Of a stretch of 64,000 bases of DNA, positions 41,901-50,191 are shown piece by piece. The notes beneath the pieces were generated by a model. The model searched no databases, had not been told where the DNA came from, and saw only the letters and a program-made list of their open reading frames with translations. The stretch comes from Burkholderiales bacterium (GTDB taxonomy: Bacteria; Pseudomonadota; Gammaproteobacteria; Burkholderiales; Burkholderiaceae_C), in assembly GCA_016703325.1 (NCBI GenBank), contig JADJCH010000015.1, positions 62,001 to 126,000 of the forward strand, written 5' to 3'. Position 1 is the first letter of the stretch. Each line of letters opens with the position of its first letter. The translations under genes and the position numbers were made by a program.

Positions 41901-42467
41901 TCAGGAGTTGATGGCGTTGAACACGTATTCCAGCGGCCCCGGGTAGCCGGTCGAGGGCCAACTCTCGGGCAACACGTAGAAGCTCGACGAGGTGAGCTTG
42001 ACCAGCACGTTGCCGCCGGCATTCAGCGTGGCGAAGCGGCTGCCGCGCCAGCGGGCCAAGAAGGCCCGCATCTTGTCGATACCGGCCTCGTTCCACGCGC
42101 CGACGCCGGTCAGTGCGTAGCGCAGTGGGCCGATGGCCAACAGGTCGAGCAGCTTGCGCAGTTCCTGCCGGCTGCCCAGGTCGAGCCCGGCACAGGTACC
42201 GTCAATGTTGTGCAGCGTGCGCTCGACCAGCTTGCTGCGCTGGGCAGCGTCGAAGGCGCCGAGTTCGGTGACCACCGCTGGTGCCAGCGCGCTGAACAGT
42301 TCCACGTCGCCGGGGCGCAGAAAGAGATAGCCGGCCGATGGGGTCTTGGCCGCGTCGCTGCAGCCGACGACGGCCGTGCCCACCGTGAGCGCCAGCGAGA
42401 AGCCGAGGCCCACCTTGAGAAAGTCGCGCCGCGGCAGGCCGCGGTCTTCAGCAGCTTCGATAGGCAT
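41901..42467 (-). CDS. Gluconate 2-dehydrogenase subunit 3-like, Tat-exported
   Basis: 188 residues. Twin-arginine signal RRDFLKVGLGFSLALTVGTA (residues 13-32). The body resembles the small subunit 3 of FAD-dependent gluconate 2-dehydrogenase-type complexes (LFSALAPAVVTELGAFD, LLDLLAIGPLRYALTGVG). It is 10 bp before the GMC gene, so the two subunits likely form one exported enzyme. Confidence 0.78.
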   Translation of the reverse strand: MPIEAAEDRGLPRRDFLKVGLGFSLALTVGTAVVGCSDAAKTPSAGYLFLRPGDVELFSALAPAVVTELGAFDAAQRSKLVERTLHNIDGTCAGLDLGSRQELRKLLDLLAIGPLRYALTGVGAWNEAGIDKMRAFLARWRGSRFATLNAGGNVLVKLTSSSFYVLPESWPSTGYPGPLEYVFNAINS

Positions 42468-42479
42468 GACCGTCTCTCG

Positions 42480-44102
42480 TCAACTGAACACGCCGCCGTA
42501 CTGCTTGCGCAGGTCGGCCTTCTGCACCTTGCCGGTGCCACCCACCGGCAGCGAGTCGACGAAGACCACGTCGTCCGGCACCCACCACTTGGCCACGCGC
42601 TCGGCCAGGAAGGCGAGGATCTCGTCCTTCTCGAGCGCCTGGCCCGGCTTGCGCACGATGAACAGCAGCGGGCGCTCGTCCCACTTCGGATGCTTGACGC
42701 CGATCACCGCCGCCATCGCCACGCCGGGGTGGCCCATCGCGGCGTTTTCCAGGTCGATCGAACTGATCCACTCGCCGCCGGTCTTGATCACGTCCTTGGC
42801 GCGGTCGCGGATCTGCATCACGCCATCGGCGTCGATCGTCGCCACGTCGCCGGTCGGGAACCAGCCGTCCTGCAGCGGCGAGCTTTCGCCCTTGAAGTAG
42901 CCGGAGACGATCCACTGCCCGCGCACCATCAGCTCGCCCTGCGAACTGCCGTCGCGCGGCAGCGTCGCGCCGCTCTCGTCGACGACCTTGATCTCAACGC
43001 CGAACACCGACTTGCCCTGCTTGGCGACGACCGCATGCTTGTCGGCGGCGGACAGCGGATCGTGCTTGCTCATCAGCGCGCTCATCGTCGCCACTGCGGT
43101 GGTCTCGGTCATGCCCCAGCCGTGGCGCACCTCGACGCCGTACTCGTCAGCGAACTTGGCGATCAGCGCCAGCGGCATCGCCGAGCCGCCGACCGCCGTA
43201 CGCCGCATCGTCGTAAAGCGCAGCTTGTTCGCTTCCACATACTGCAGCAGCGCCAGCCAGATCGTCGGCACGCCGGCGCTGACGGTGACACGTTCGCTTT
43301 CCATCAGCTCGTACAGGCTCGCGCCATCGAGCTTCGGCCCCGGCAGCACCAGCCGGGCGCCGAACATCGGCGCGCCGTAAGGGATGCACCAGGCGTTGAT
43401 GTGGAACATCGGCACCACCGGCAGGATCGTCTCGCGCGCCGACAGCGACAGCACGCCCGGCGTGCTGCCGACCAGCGCGTTGAGCACGATCGCGCGGTGC
43501 GAGTACAGCGCGCCCTTCGGGTTGCCCGTGGTGCCCGAGGTGTAGCAAAGTGCCGCGCCGCTGCGCTCGTCGAACTGCGGCCATTCGAAGTGCTCGCTGT
43601 GCGGCGCGATCAGCTCCTCGTAGCTCAGCACGTTGGCCACGCCCTCGATGGCCGGCGTGTTCGCCTTGTCGGCGAAACAGACCCAGGCCTTGACCTTGGG
43701 GCAATGCGCGGCGATGCCCTTGATGAGCGGCGCGAAGGTCGCATCGAACAGTATCACCTGGTCTTCGGCGTGGTTGATCACGTAGATCAGTTGCTGCGGG
43801 TGCAGCCGCGGGTTGACCGTGTGCATCACCATGCCGCTGCCCGAAACCGCGTAGTAGGCCTCCAGGTGGCGGTGGTTGTTCCAGGCGATCGAGCCGACCG
43901 CGCTGCCGGCCGAAAGGCCGAGCTGGCCGAGCGCATGCGCCAGCTTGCGCGCGCGCTTGGCGCAGTCGGCATAGGTGTAGCGGAACAGCGGTCCGTGGGT
44001 TTCGCGCGAGACAATCTCGACGTCACCGTACTGCGCGGCGGCGTGTTCGATCACGTTGGACAGCAGCAGCGGCTGGTCCATCATCAGACCGGGTTGAAGC
44101 AT
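42480..44102 (-). CDS. Medium/long-chain acyl-CoA synthetase, AlkK type
   Basis: 540 residues, ANL superfamily. The AMP-binding P-loop is LCYTSGTTGNPKGALYSHR; the second core is GWGMTETTAVATMSAL; the GWFPTGDVATID and RAKDVIKTGGEWIS blocks follow; the catalytic lysine is near the C-terminus in PVGGTGKVQKADLRKQ. The overall layout matches AlkK-like fatty-acid ligases. In this operon it would activate the fatty acid produced by the aldehyde dehydrogenase. Confidence 0.9.
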   Translation of the reverse strand: MLQPGLMMDQPLLLSNVIEHAAAQYGDVEIVSRETHGPLFRYTYADCAKRARKLAHALGQLGLSAGSAVGSIAWNNHRHLEAYYAVSGSGMVMHTVNPRLHPQQLIYVINHAEDQVILFDATFAPLIKGIAAHCPKVKAWVCFADKANTPAIEGVANVLSYEELIAPHSEHFEWPQFDERSGAALCYTSGTTGNPKGALYSHRAIVLNALVGSTPGVLSLSARETILPVVPMFHINAWCIPYGAPMFGARLVLPGPKLDGASLYELMESERVTVSAGVPTIWLALLQYVEANKLRFTTMRRTAVGGSAMPLALIAKFADEYGVEVRHGWGMTETTAVATMSALMSKHDPLSAADKHAVVAKQGKSVFGVEIKVVDESGATLPRDGSSQGELMVRGQWIVSGYFKGESSPLQDGWFPTGDVATIDADGVMQIRDRAKDVIKTGGEWISSIDLENAAMGHPGVAMAAVIGVKHPKWDERPLLFIVRKPGQALEKDEILAFLAERVAKWWVPDDVVFVDSLPVGGTGKVQKADLRKQYGGVFS

Positions 44103-44112
44103 GGTGTTCTCC

Positions 44113-46089
44113 TCAGGGTGTGACGATGTTGAACAGCGGCGGGAACTCGACGATGTTCGCCACCACCGCGCCGAAGCCCTGCGGGTTGCCGTCGATCTTC
44201 ACCATGCCGGCCTGCACCAGCTCGGGCAGCTTCTTTCCCTGCAGCAGCATCGCCAGGAAGGCCGGCCGCGTCAGTGTGATCTTCACGTCTGGGTTCTTCA
44301 GCACGCGGCCCTTGGTGTTGTTCAGCACAGAGTTCGACAGCTCCAGCGCCCAGGTCTCGTTGACATCGGTGAAGACCATCTGCACCGCCGCCTTCATGCC
44401 GTCGGTCTTGGTGTGGTCCAGGCGCAGCGCGATGAAGTCGAACAGCAGCTCGTTGTCCATGCCGCGCACCGTGTCCGGGTTGGCCGAGCTGCCGCCGAAG
44501 GGCTTGGGCCCGGCGCGCAGCTCCTGCGCACCCATCAGGTAGGCGTTGCGCCAGGTGGCGGATTCGGCCTGGTAGCCCAGCTGCTCCAGCGCATCGGCCT
44601 GCAGCGCGCGAGCCTCGGCATTGCCGGGGTTGGCGAAAACCACGTGGTTGACGATCTCGGCCACCCAGCGGTAGTCGCCGTCGGCGAAGGCCTTGCGCCC
44701 GGCCGCCAGCGCCGCCGCCTCGCCGCCCATCGCCGCCACGTAGCGCTTCGCCGATTCGGCCGGCGGCAGCGGCTGCAGCGTGGCCGGGTTGGCGTCGTAG
44801 TAGCCGAGGTAGAAGTTGTAGACCGCGCGCAGGTTGTGGCTGAGCGTGCCGTAGTAGCCGCGCGAGGCGGCGTCCACCGCCAGGCCCTTGGGGAAAAAGG
44901 GCTCGCTGCCTATCTCGTCCATCACCAGTCCCTGGTTGGCCAGGTTCAGCGCGCGATCGTGCAGGAAGCGGTAGGTGTCACGCTGGTTGGTCAGGAACGC
45001 GCGGATGTTGTCCTTGCCCCAGGTGGGCCAGTGGTGGCTGGCGAAGGCCACCTCGGCGTCAGGGAACAGGTCCATTGTCTCGTTGATGTACTTGCTCCAC
45101 TGCAGCGCGTCGCGCACCTGCGCGCCGCGAATGGTGTAGACGTTGTGCATCAACTTCGTGGCCACCTCCGACAGGCAAAGTGCCTTCTTGTCGGGGAAGT
45201 AGAACATGAACTCCGACGGTGCCTCGGAACCCTTGGCCATCTGGAAGACGATGCGCACGCCGTCGATCGTCAGCTCCTCGCCGGTCTTCTTGATGTACTG
45301 CGTGGGCGGGATCAGCGTCGGCGAGTCGTTGCTCAAGGCCAGCCCGAGCCCGGTGCCCAGCGTGCCCTGGCCGCTGGTCGGCAAGGCCGTGCCGTACATG
45401 TACTGCGCCCGGCGCGTCATCGCGTTGCCAGCGAGAACGTTCTCGGCGATCGCATGCTCCATGAAGGCTTCGGGCGCGATGAGCTGGACCTTGCCCGAGC
45501 GCACGTCGGCCTCGTCGACCACGCCGCGCACGCCGCCGAAGTGGTCGGCATGGCTGTGGGTGTAGATCACTGCCACCACCGGCTTGGCGCTCTTCAACGT
45601 GTCCATCGCCAACTTGAAGCCGGCGCGAGCCATCGGCGCGGTGAGCATGGTGTCGATCACGATCCAGCCGGTCTGGCCTTCGACCAGCGTCATGCCGGCG
45701 ATGTCGTAGCCGCGGATCTGGTAGATGCCGTCGGCCACCTTGAACAGGCCCTGCGCATGGTTCAGCTGCTGCTGGCGCCACAGACTGGGGTTGGCAGTGA
45801 CCGGCGTCTCGCCCTTCAGGAAATCGAACTTGCGCGTGTCCCAGACGATACGGCCGTCGGCCGCCTTGACCAGCGGGTCGTTCAGCTCGGCCAGCTTGCC
45901 GCGCGTGGCGTCGTCGAAGTCGCGTTTGTCGAAGGCGGCCACCACAGGGCGCATGGCCTGGTTGGCGTTGACGGTGGCGGGCGTGGCCGGTTTGGGCGTC
46001 AGGTCGGCCGAACCGGGCGCGGACGCGCAGCAGGCAGCGAGCAGTGCCGCACCGAGCAGCGAAGTGGCAGTACGTTGGGCTTGTCTCAT
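44113..46089 (-). CDS. Alkyl sulfatase, SdsA1-type metallo-beta-lactamase fold
   Basis: 658 residues, the same length as P. aeruginosa SdsA1. Signal with a lipobox-like LLAACC (residues 17-21). The binuclear zinc motif is THSHADHFGG at residues 177-186, and further ligands are in ASHHWPTWGKDN. A dimerisation region (NAEARALQADALEQLGYQAES, WRNAYLMGAQELR) and a C-terminal SCP2-like domain (TWALELSNSVLNN, onward) complete the family architecture. It hydrolyses primary alkyl sulfates such as dodecyl sulfate to the alcohol and sulfate, outside the cytoplasm. Confidence 0.93.
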   Translation of the reverse strand: MRQAQRTATSLLGAALLAACCASAPGSADLTPKPATPATVNANQAMRPVVAAFDKRDFDDATRGKLAELNDPLVKAADGRIVWDTRKFDFLKGETPVTANPSLWRQQQLNHAQGLFKVADGIYQIRGYDIAGMTLVEGQTGWIVIDTMLTAPMARAGFKLAMDTLKSAKPVVAVIYTHSHADHFGGVRGVVDEADVRSGKVQLIAPEAFMEHAIAENVLAGNAMTRRAQYMYGTALPTSGQGTLGTGLGLALSNDSPTLIPPTQYIKKTGEELTIDGVRIVFQMAKGSEAPSEFMFYFPDKKALCLSEVATKLMHNVYTIRGAQVRDALQWSKYINETMDLFPDAEVAFASHHWPTWGKDNIRAFLTNQRDTYRFLHDRALNLANQGLVMDEIGSEPFFPKGLAVDAASRGYYGTLSHNLRAVYNFYLGYYDANPATLQPLPPAESAKRYVAAMGGEAAALAAGRKAFADGDYRWVAEIVNHVVFANPGNAEARALQADALEQLGYQAESATWRNAYLMGAQELRAGPKPFGGSSANPDTVRGMDNELLFDFIALRLDHTKTDGMKAAVQMVFTDVNETWALELSNSVLNNTKGRVLKNPDVKITLTRPAFLAMLLQGKKLPELVQAGMVKIDGNPQGFGAVVANIVEFPPLFNIVTP

Positions 46090-46123
46090 CGATGTCCTCC
46101 TTCTTGGATTAAGGTTGGGTGGA

Positions 46124-47587
46124 TCAGTGGGCGCGCGCCGCGCCGGCCTTGCGCTTGGCAGCAGCCGGACCCCGCGCTTTGGCCGGCGCCTTGCGTGTGG
46201 CAGCCTTGGGCAGCACGGACTTGGCCACGGGCAGCAGCGCGGCCTTGACCTCGTCGAAGGCCTGCTCGGTCAGGCGCGCCAGCTGGTCGATGTGCGGCAC
46301 CGCCTCGGGCATCGCCAGAAAGCCGATCTGCAGTCGCGGCCCGAGCGTGACCGCGGTGACGTTGAGCTTGTGCCCGGCCGCAACCACCGAGATCGGCAAC
46401 GTCAGTTCGACCTTCGCACCCATCAGGTAGGCCTCGCCGGCAAAGCCGAAAGGATTGGAGATCAGCAGGTTGGACAGCCTGGGCGCGGCATTCTCGGCCA
46501 CCCGCTCCACCAGCAGCGGCAGCGCGTGCACCAGCGTGGTGTAGAGCATCACCGTGTCACTGTCGCGTTTCCCGAGCGCGTTCTTCAGGCGGCCAGTCTC
46601 GGCACGGATCGCGCTCAGGCGGTCGCTCACCGAGGCTGCGGCCTGGCCGAGCGGAAACTGCAGCACCGCAATCTGGTTGCCGCCCTTCGCGCCCTCGGCC
46701 AGCGCCACGGGCATGTCGGCCACCAGTGGCTCCCTGGCGATCTTCTTCTGCTTGGCCAGGTAGCGCTGCATGGCAATGTCGAGCACAGTCAGCAGCATGT
46801 CGTTGACGGTCGCGCCATGGGCCTTGCCGACGGCCTTCAGCTCGGCCAGCGGCAAGGTGCAGTAGGCATAACTGCGCCGGGCCGAGAGCTTGCCGTCGAA
46901 GGCGCCGGGCACGTTCAGGAAAGGCAGCGGCAGGCCCTTGCCGAGGCCGGCCGAGCGCAGCCCCTGCTCGGCGAGCAGCCCATACACGCCGGCGGCGGAA
47001 CGCACCAGGCTCACCGCCTGCGAGCCGGCCGCGACCAGCCGCTGCACGATGCCGGCACGCTGGCCTGCGCCCTTGGCCGAGCGTGCCACGCCGTCCCACA
47101 TCGCGCGCACCTCTTTGTCCTTCGGGTCCTCGGACATCCACTGTGTCACCGCCTTGACAAAGGTGCGCCCGTCGATGATGCCGTGGTGCACCTTGCCGTA
47201 CAGCGCCACGCTGCCGTCGGCCAGGCCGTCGATCACGTAGAAATGCCACAGCAGCCCCGTGCGGTCGAGTTGCGCCTCGTGCAGCTCGCAGACCTTCTCG
47301 AGCAGCTGCGCCATCGACGCGTCCTGCAGCGTCAGCCGGTGCACGTGGCCGCGGATGTCCGGGTCGGCCATCGGCTCGACCGACGGCGCGTGGGTCAGCG
47401 ACAGCACCAGCCGGTAATTGAACGGCGGGCCGGGCGGGCGCTTCAGCAGCCTGGCGTGCAGCTTGTCGGCGAAACTGCCCTTGAAGCCCGCGGGCGGGTG
47501 CAGCAGCACCAGCGGGCCGATGTTGAAGGGCCGCTCGCGCGTCTCGAGCATGAACATCGCCAGATCGATGGCCGAAAGTGCGGGCAT
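46124..47587 (-). CDS. Wax ester synthase / diacylglycerol acyltransferase
   Basis: 487 residues. The catalytic HHxxxDG motif is HHGIIDG at residues 134-140; PLVLLHPPAGFKGSFAD, NPFGFAGEAYLMGAKVELTLPI and VTLGPRLQIGFLAMPEAVP are typical further on. The tail is Lys/Ala-rich. It esterifies fatty alcohol or diacylglycerol with acyl-CoA to make storage lipid. Placed directly downstream of the aldehyde dehydrogenase gene. Confidence 0.9.
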   Translation of the reverse strand: MPALSAIDLAMFMLETRERPFNIGPLVLLHPPAGFKGSFADKLHARLLKRPPGPPFNYRLVLSLTHAPSVEPMADPDIRGHVHRLTLQDASMAQLLEKVCELHEAQLDRTGLLWHFYVIDGLADGSVALYGKVHHGIIDGRTFVKAVTQWMSEDPKDKEVRAMWDGVARSAKGAGQRAGIVQRLVAAGSQAVSLVRSAAGVYGLLAEQGLRSAGLGKGLPLPFLNVPGAFDGKLSARRSYAYCTLPLAELKAVGKAHGATVNDMLLTVLDIAMQRYLAKQKKIAREPLVADMPVALAEGAKGGNQIAVLQFPLGQAAASVSDRLSAIRAETGRLKNALGKRDSDTVMLYTTLVHALPLLVERVAENAAPRLSNLLISNPFGFAGEAYLMGAKVELTLPISVVAAGHKLNVTAVTLGPRLQIGFLAMPEAVPHIDQLARLTEQAFDEVKAALLPVAKSVLPKAATRKAPAKARGPAAAKRKAGAARAH

Positions 47588-47668
47588 CTCGCTCTCCTGC
47601 AGCTAGGGATGTCAGTGCCTGGACCTGGCGCCGAGCGACGGGTCGGCTTCGCCGAGGAAGAACTTCAT

Positions 47669-49087
47669 CTACAGTCGCTGCACGAAGCTGCCGTAGGGCG
47701 GATGGAACAGCTGCGTCGGGAACCAGCGGCGGCGCTGGAACACTGTGCGCGCGTGCGACATCTCGCGAAAGCCCTCTTCGCCGTGGTAGTTGCCGATGCC
47801 CGAGTTGCCGATGCCGCCGAAGGGCGCGTCGTGGTTGATCGCGTGCCAGCCCCAGTCGTTGACCGAGACGCCGCCCGAATGCGTGCGCCGCAGCAGATCG
47901 TCGCGCTCGGCATTGTCGTGGCTGAAGCAGTACAGCGCCAAGGGGCGCGGACGCTCGTTGATGAAGGCAATGGCGTCGTCGGTGCTGTCATAGGGCACCA
48001 CCGGCAGCACCGGGCCGAACAGCTCCTCCTTCAGCACCGCCATGTCCGGCGTCGCCCCGGTGACTATGTGCAGCGGCAGTTGCCGGTTGCCGGCCGACGG
48101 TTGCGGCGCGCAGGCGGTGACGGTGGCGCCCTTGGCGCGCGCGTCGGCCAGTACCGCCTCGATGCGCTGGAGCTGCCGGTCGCTGACGACGCTGGTGAAG
48201 TTGGGGTTGCCCTCGGTGTGGCCGCCGTAGAACTGCTCGAAGCTGCTCTTGACCGACGCTACGAACGCATCGACGCTCTCGCGCGGCACCAGCGCGTAGT
48301 CCGGCGCGATGCAGATCTGCCCGCAGTTGACCGACTTGCCGTGCGTGATGCGCAGCGCCGCATCGGCCACCGGATAGTGGCGCGTGACCACCGCAGGCGA
48401 CTTGCCGCCGAGCTCCAGCGTCACCGGGGTCAGGTTCTGCGCCGCGGTGCGCATGACGGTCCTGCCGACCGCCGGCGAGCCGGTGAAGACGATGTGGTCG
48501 AAGGGCAGCGAGGTGAAGACGTTCGGGTCGACCAGTTCCTCGCCGACCACCGCCACCAGGTCTTCGCCAAAGACCTCGCCGAGCAGCGTCTTGAACACCG
48601 CGTTGGTCGCCGGCGTCACCTCCGACATCTTGATCATCACGCGGTTGCCTGCGGCGAGCGCGGTGACCAATGGGCCCATCGCTAGGTAGATCGGAAAGTT
48701 CCACGGCACGATCACGCCGACCACGCCCTTGGGCTGGTACAGGACCTTCACGCTGTTGCCGAGGAACAGCAACTCGGTCGAGCGCTTGCTGGGTTTCATC
48801 CAGCGTTTCAGGTGCGAGACCGCGTGGTTAGCTTCGAGTACCGAACCCAGCAGGTCCAGCATCTTCGATTCGGCCGCCGGGCGGAAGCCGAAGTCGGCGC
48901 TCATCGCTTCGGCCAGCAGGTCCTGGTAGCGCTGCGTCTGGCGCTTCAGCGCGCGCAGCCGCTCGAGCCGCTCGTCGGCGCTCGGGTAGGGCTGCGCCAG
49001 ACAGGCGGCGCGCTGCGCGGCGTAGACCCGTTGCACCCGTTCCACCGCCTCCAGCGCCAGTTGTGCTTGGCGTGTGCTGTCGTTCAT
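47669..49087 (-). CDS. Aldehyde dehydrogenase, coniferyl-aldehyde-dehydrogenase type
   Basis: 472 residues from ATG 49087, which has GAGGAGACGAAC upstream; the frame extends further upstream without family similarity. Catalytic Glu is in VTLELGGKSPAVV, catalytic Cys in NCGQICIAPDYALVP. The Rossmann region reads VVGVIVPWNFPIYLAMGPLVTALAAGN. In this operon it would oxidise fatty aldehyde to the acid before the acyl-CoA synthetase acts. Confidence 0.92.
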   Translation of the reverse strand: MNDSTRQAQLALEAVERVQRVYAAQRAACLAQPYPSADERLERLRALKRQTQRYQDLLAEAMSADFGFRPAAESKMLDLLGSVLEANHAVSHLKRWMKPSKRSTELLFLGNSVKVLYQPKGVVGVIVPWNFPIYLAMGPLVTALAAGNRVMIKMSEVTPATNAVFKTLLGEVFGEDLVAVVGEELVDPNVFTSLPFDHIVFTGSPAVGRTVMRTAAQNLTPVTLELGGKSPAVVTRHYPVADAALRITHGKSVNCGQICIAPDYALVPRESVDAFVASVKSSFEQFYGGHTEGNPNFTSVVSDRQLQRIEAVLADARAKGATVTACAPQPSAGNRQLPLHIVTGATPDMAVLKEELFGPVLPVVPYDSTDDAIAFINERPRPLALYCFSHDNAERDDLLRRTHSGGVSVNDWGWHAINHDAPFGGIGNSGIGNYHGEEGFREMSHARTVFQRRRWFPTQLFHPPYGSFVQRL

Positions 49088-49101
49088 GTTCGTCTCCTCG
49101 T

Positions 49102-49485
49102 TCAGCGCTTTGCGCCTTCTTCGGTCACCGCCGTCAACTTGCGCAGCGCGGCGCGCAGGCGCTGTGCGCTGACCGGTCGCTCCAGGAAGTCGGTGCCGTT
49201 CAGGCGCGCGACGTCCACCGCCGTGCGGAAGGCGCTGTGCGGCCCGATCACCACCACCGGCAAGGCCTGCCCGTCCCGGCGCAGCCTGCGCACCAGTTCG
49301 AGGGCCACCGACGCATCGGGCTCGGAGCCGCAAAGAAGGCAATCGCCCCCCTGCGTCGCCAGCCAGTCGAGCAGCGTGGCGCCGTCTTCCAAGAAGATCA
49401 GCTTGCGCACCTGGCCCGCCAGCGCGGACTCGATCCAGCGGCATTCGGCCGGGTCGCGTTCGAGCACATACACGGTGTTGAACAT
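49102..49485 (-). CDS. Degenerate receiver-domain protein without phospho-acceptor Asp
   Basis: 127 residues from ATG 49485, single domain. The fold matches a CheY-like receiver (VYVLERDPAECRWIESAL at the first strand, GDCLLCGSEPDASVALELV at beta3, PVVVIGPHSAFRTAV at beta4, TDFLERPVSAQRLRAAL at beta5). The phospho-acceptor Asp is replaced by Gly 53 when aligned with the neighbouring FixJ-like protein, and the invariant Lys by Arg 103. The acidic pocket is also weakened. It probably acts by protein interaction or as a non-phosphorylatable adaptor. It is between the response regulator and the aldehyde dehydrogenase. Confidence 0.72.
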   Translation of the reverse strand: MFNTVYVLERDPAECRWIESALAGQVRKLIFLEDGATLLDWLATQGGDCLLCGSEPDASVALELVRRLRRDGQALPVVVIGPHSAFRTAVDVARLNGTDFLERPVSAQRLRAALRKLTAVTEEGAKR

Positions 49486-49555
49486 CGCCTCCCTCGCAGC
49501 ACCGCGATGGTGCTGCGCCGGTGCCGGGCGCACCATCCGTGCGCCCACCCCAAGC

Positions 49556-50191
49556 CTACCTAGGTGGCGCTGCGCTACCGTCCAGCGCCTGCTTGTAGTT
49601 CAGCCGCATCAGCTCGGCCATCGAGGCCACGCCCAGCTTTTCCAGCAGCCGGCTGCGGTGATGCTCGACGGTGCGGTGGCTCAGGCTCAACTGCTTGGCG
49701 ATCAGTTTGCTCGGCAGGCCCTGCAGCGCCAGCTGCATGACCTCGCGCTCGCGTGCGCTGAGCAGCGCCAGCGCCACGCCGGGCGCCACCCCATCGGCCG
49801 GCGGCGGCGTGCGGCGCCGCTGCGCGTCGCGCTGCAAGGCCTCGTTGATGGCATCGAGCAGCTGCTGCTCGCGGTAAGGCTTCTGCACGAAGTCGACCGC
49901 GCCGTCCTTGATCGCCTTGACCGCCATCTCCAGGTCGCCATGGCCGCTGATGAAGACGATGGGCAGCGTGGCGCCCATCGTCTTCAACCGAGCCTGCAGC
50001 GCCAGGCCGCTCATTCGGGCCATGCGCACGTCGAGCACCAAGCAGCCAGCGCGGGCCGGGTCGAAGGCGGCCAGGAAATCCAGCGCCGACGCAAAACACT
50101 CGCAGTGCAGGCCGACCGATGCGACCAACTCGACCAGTGAGTCGCGATAGGCCTCGTCGTCGTCGACGATGAAGATGGTGGGCTCGGTCAT
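49556..50191 (-). CDS. FixJ/NarL-type response regulator
   Basis: 211 residues. Receiver domain with acidic pair DDDE at residues 10-13, phospho-acceptor Asp 54 (GCLVLDVRMARMSG) and conserved Lys 104 (DFVQKPY). The C-terminal LuxR-type helix-turn-helix runs LSAREREVMQLALQGLPSKLIAKQLSLSHRTVEHHRSRL. It overlaps the stop of the histidine kinase gene by four bases, so they are a cognate pair, and it probably drives the downstream alkyl-sulfate operon. Confidence 0.92.
   Translation of the reverse strand: MTEPTIFIVDDDEAYRDSLVELVASVGLHCECFASALDFLAAFDPARAGCLVLDVRMARMSGLALQARLKTMGATLPIVFISGHGDLEMAVKAIKDGAVDFVQKPYREQQLLDAINEALQRDAQRRRTPPPADGVAPGVALALLSAREREVMQLALQGLPSKLIAKQLSLSHRTVEHHRSRLLEKLGVASMAELMRLNYKQALDGSAAPPR

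Noticed and set aside
45725..48685. 986-codon open frame on the plus strand
   Set aside because: It lies opposite the wax-ester synthase and aldehyde dehydrogenase genes, whose catalytic motifs are clear; the frame is Arg/Val/His-rich and lacks any domain.
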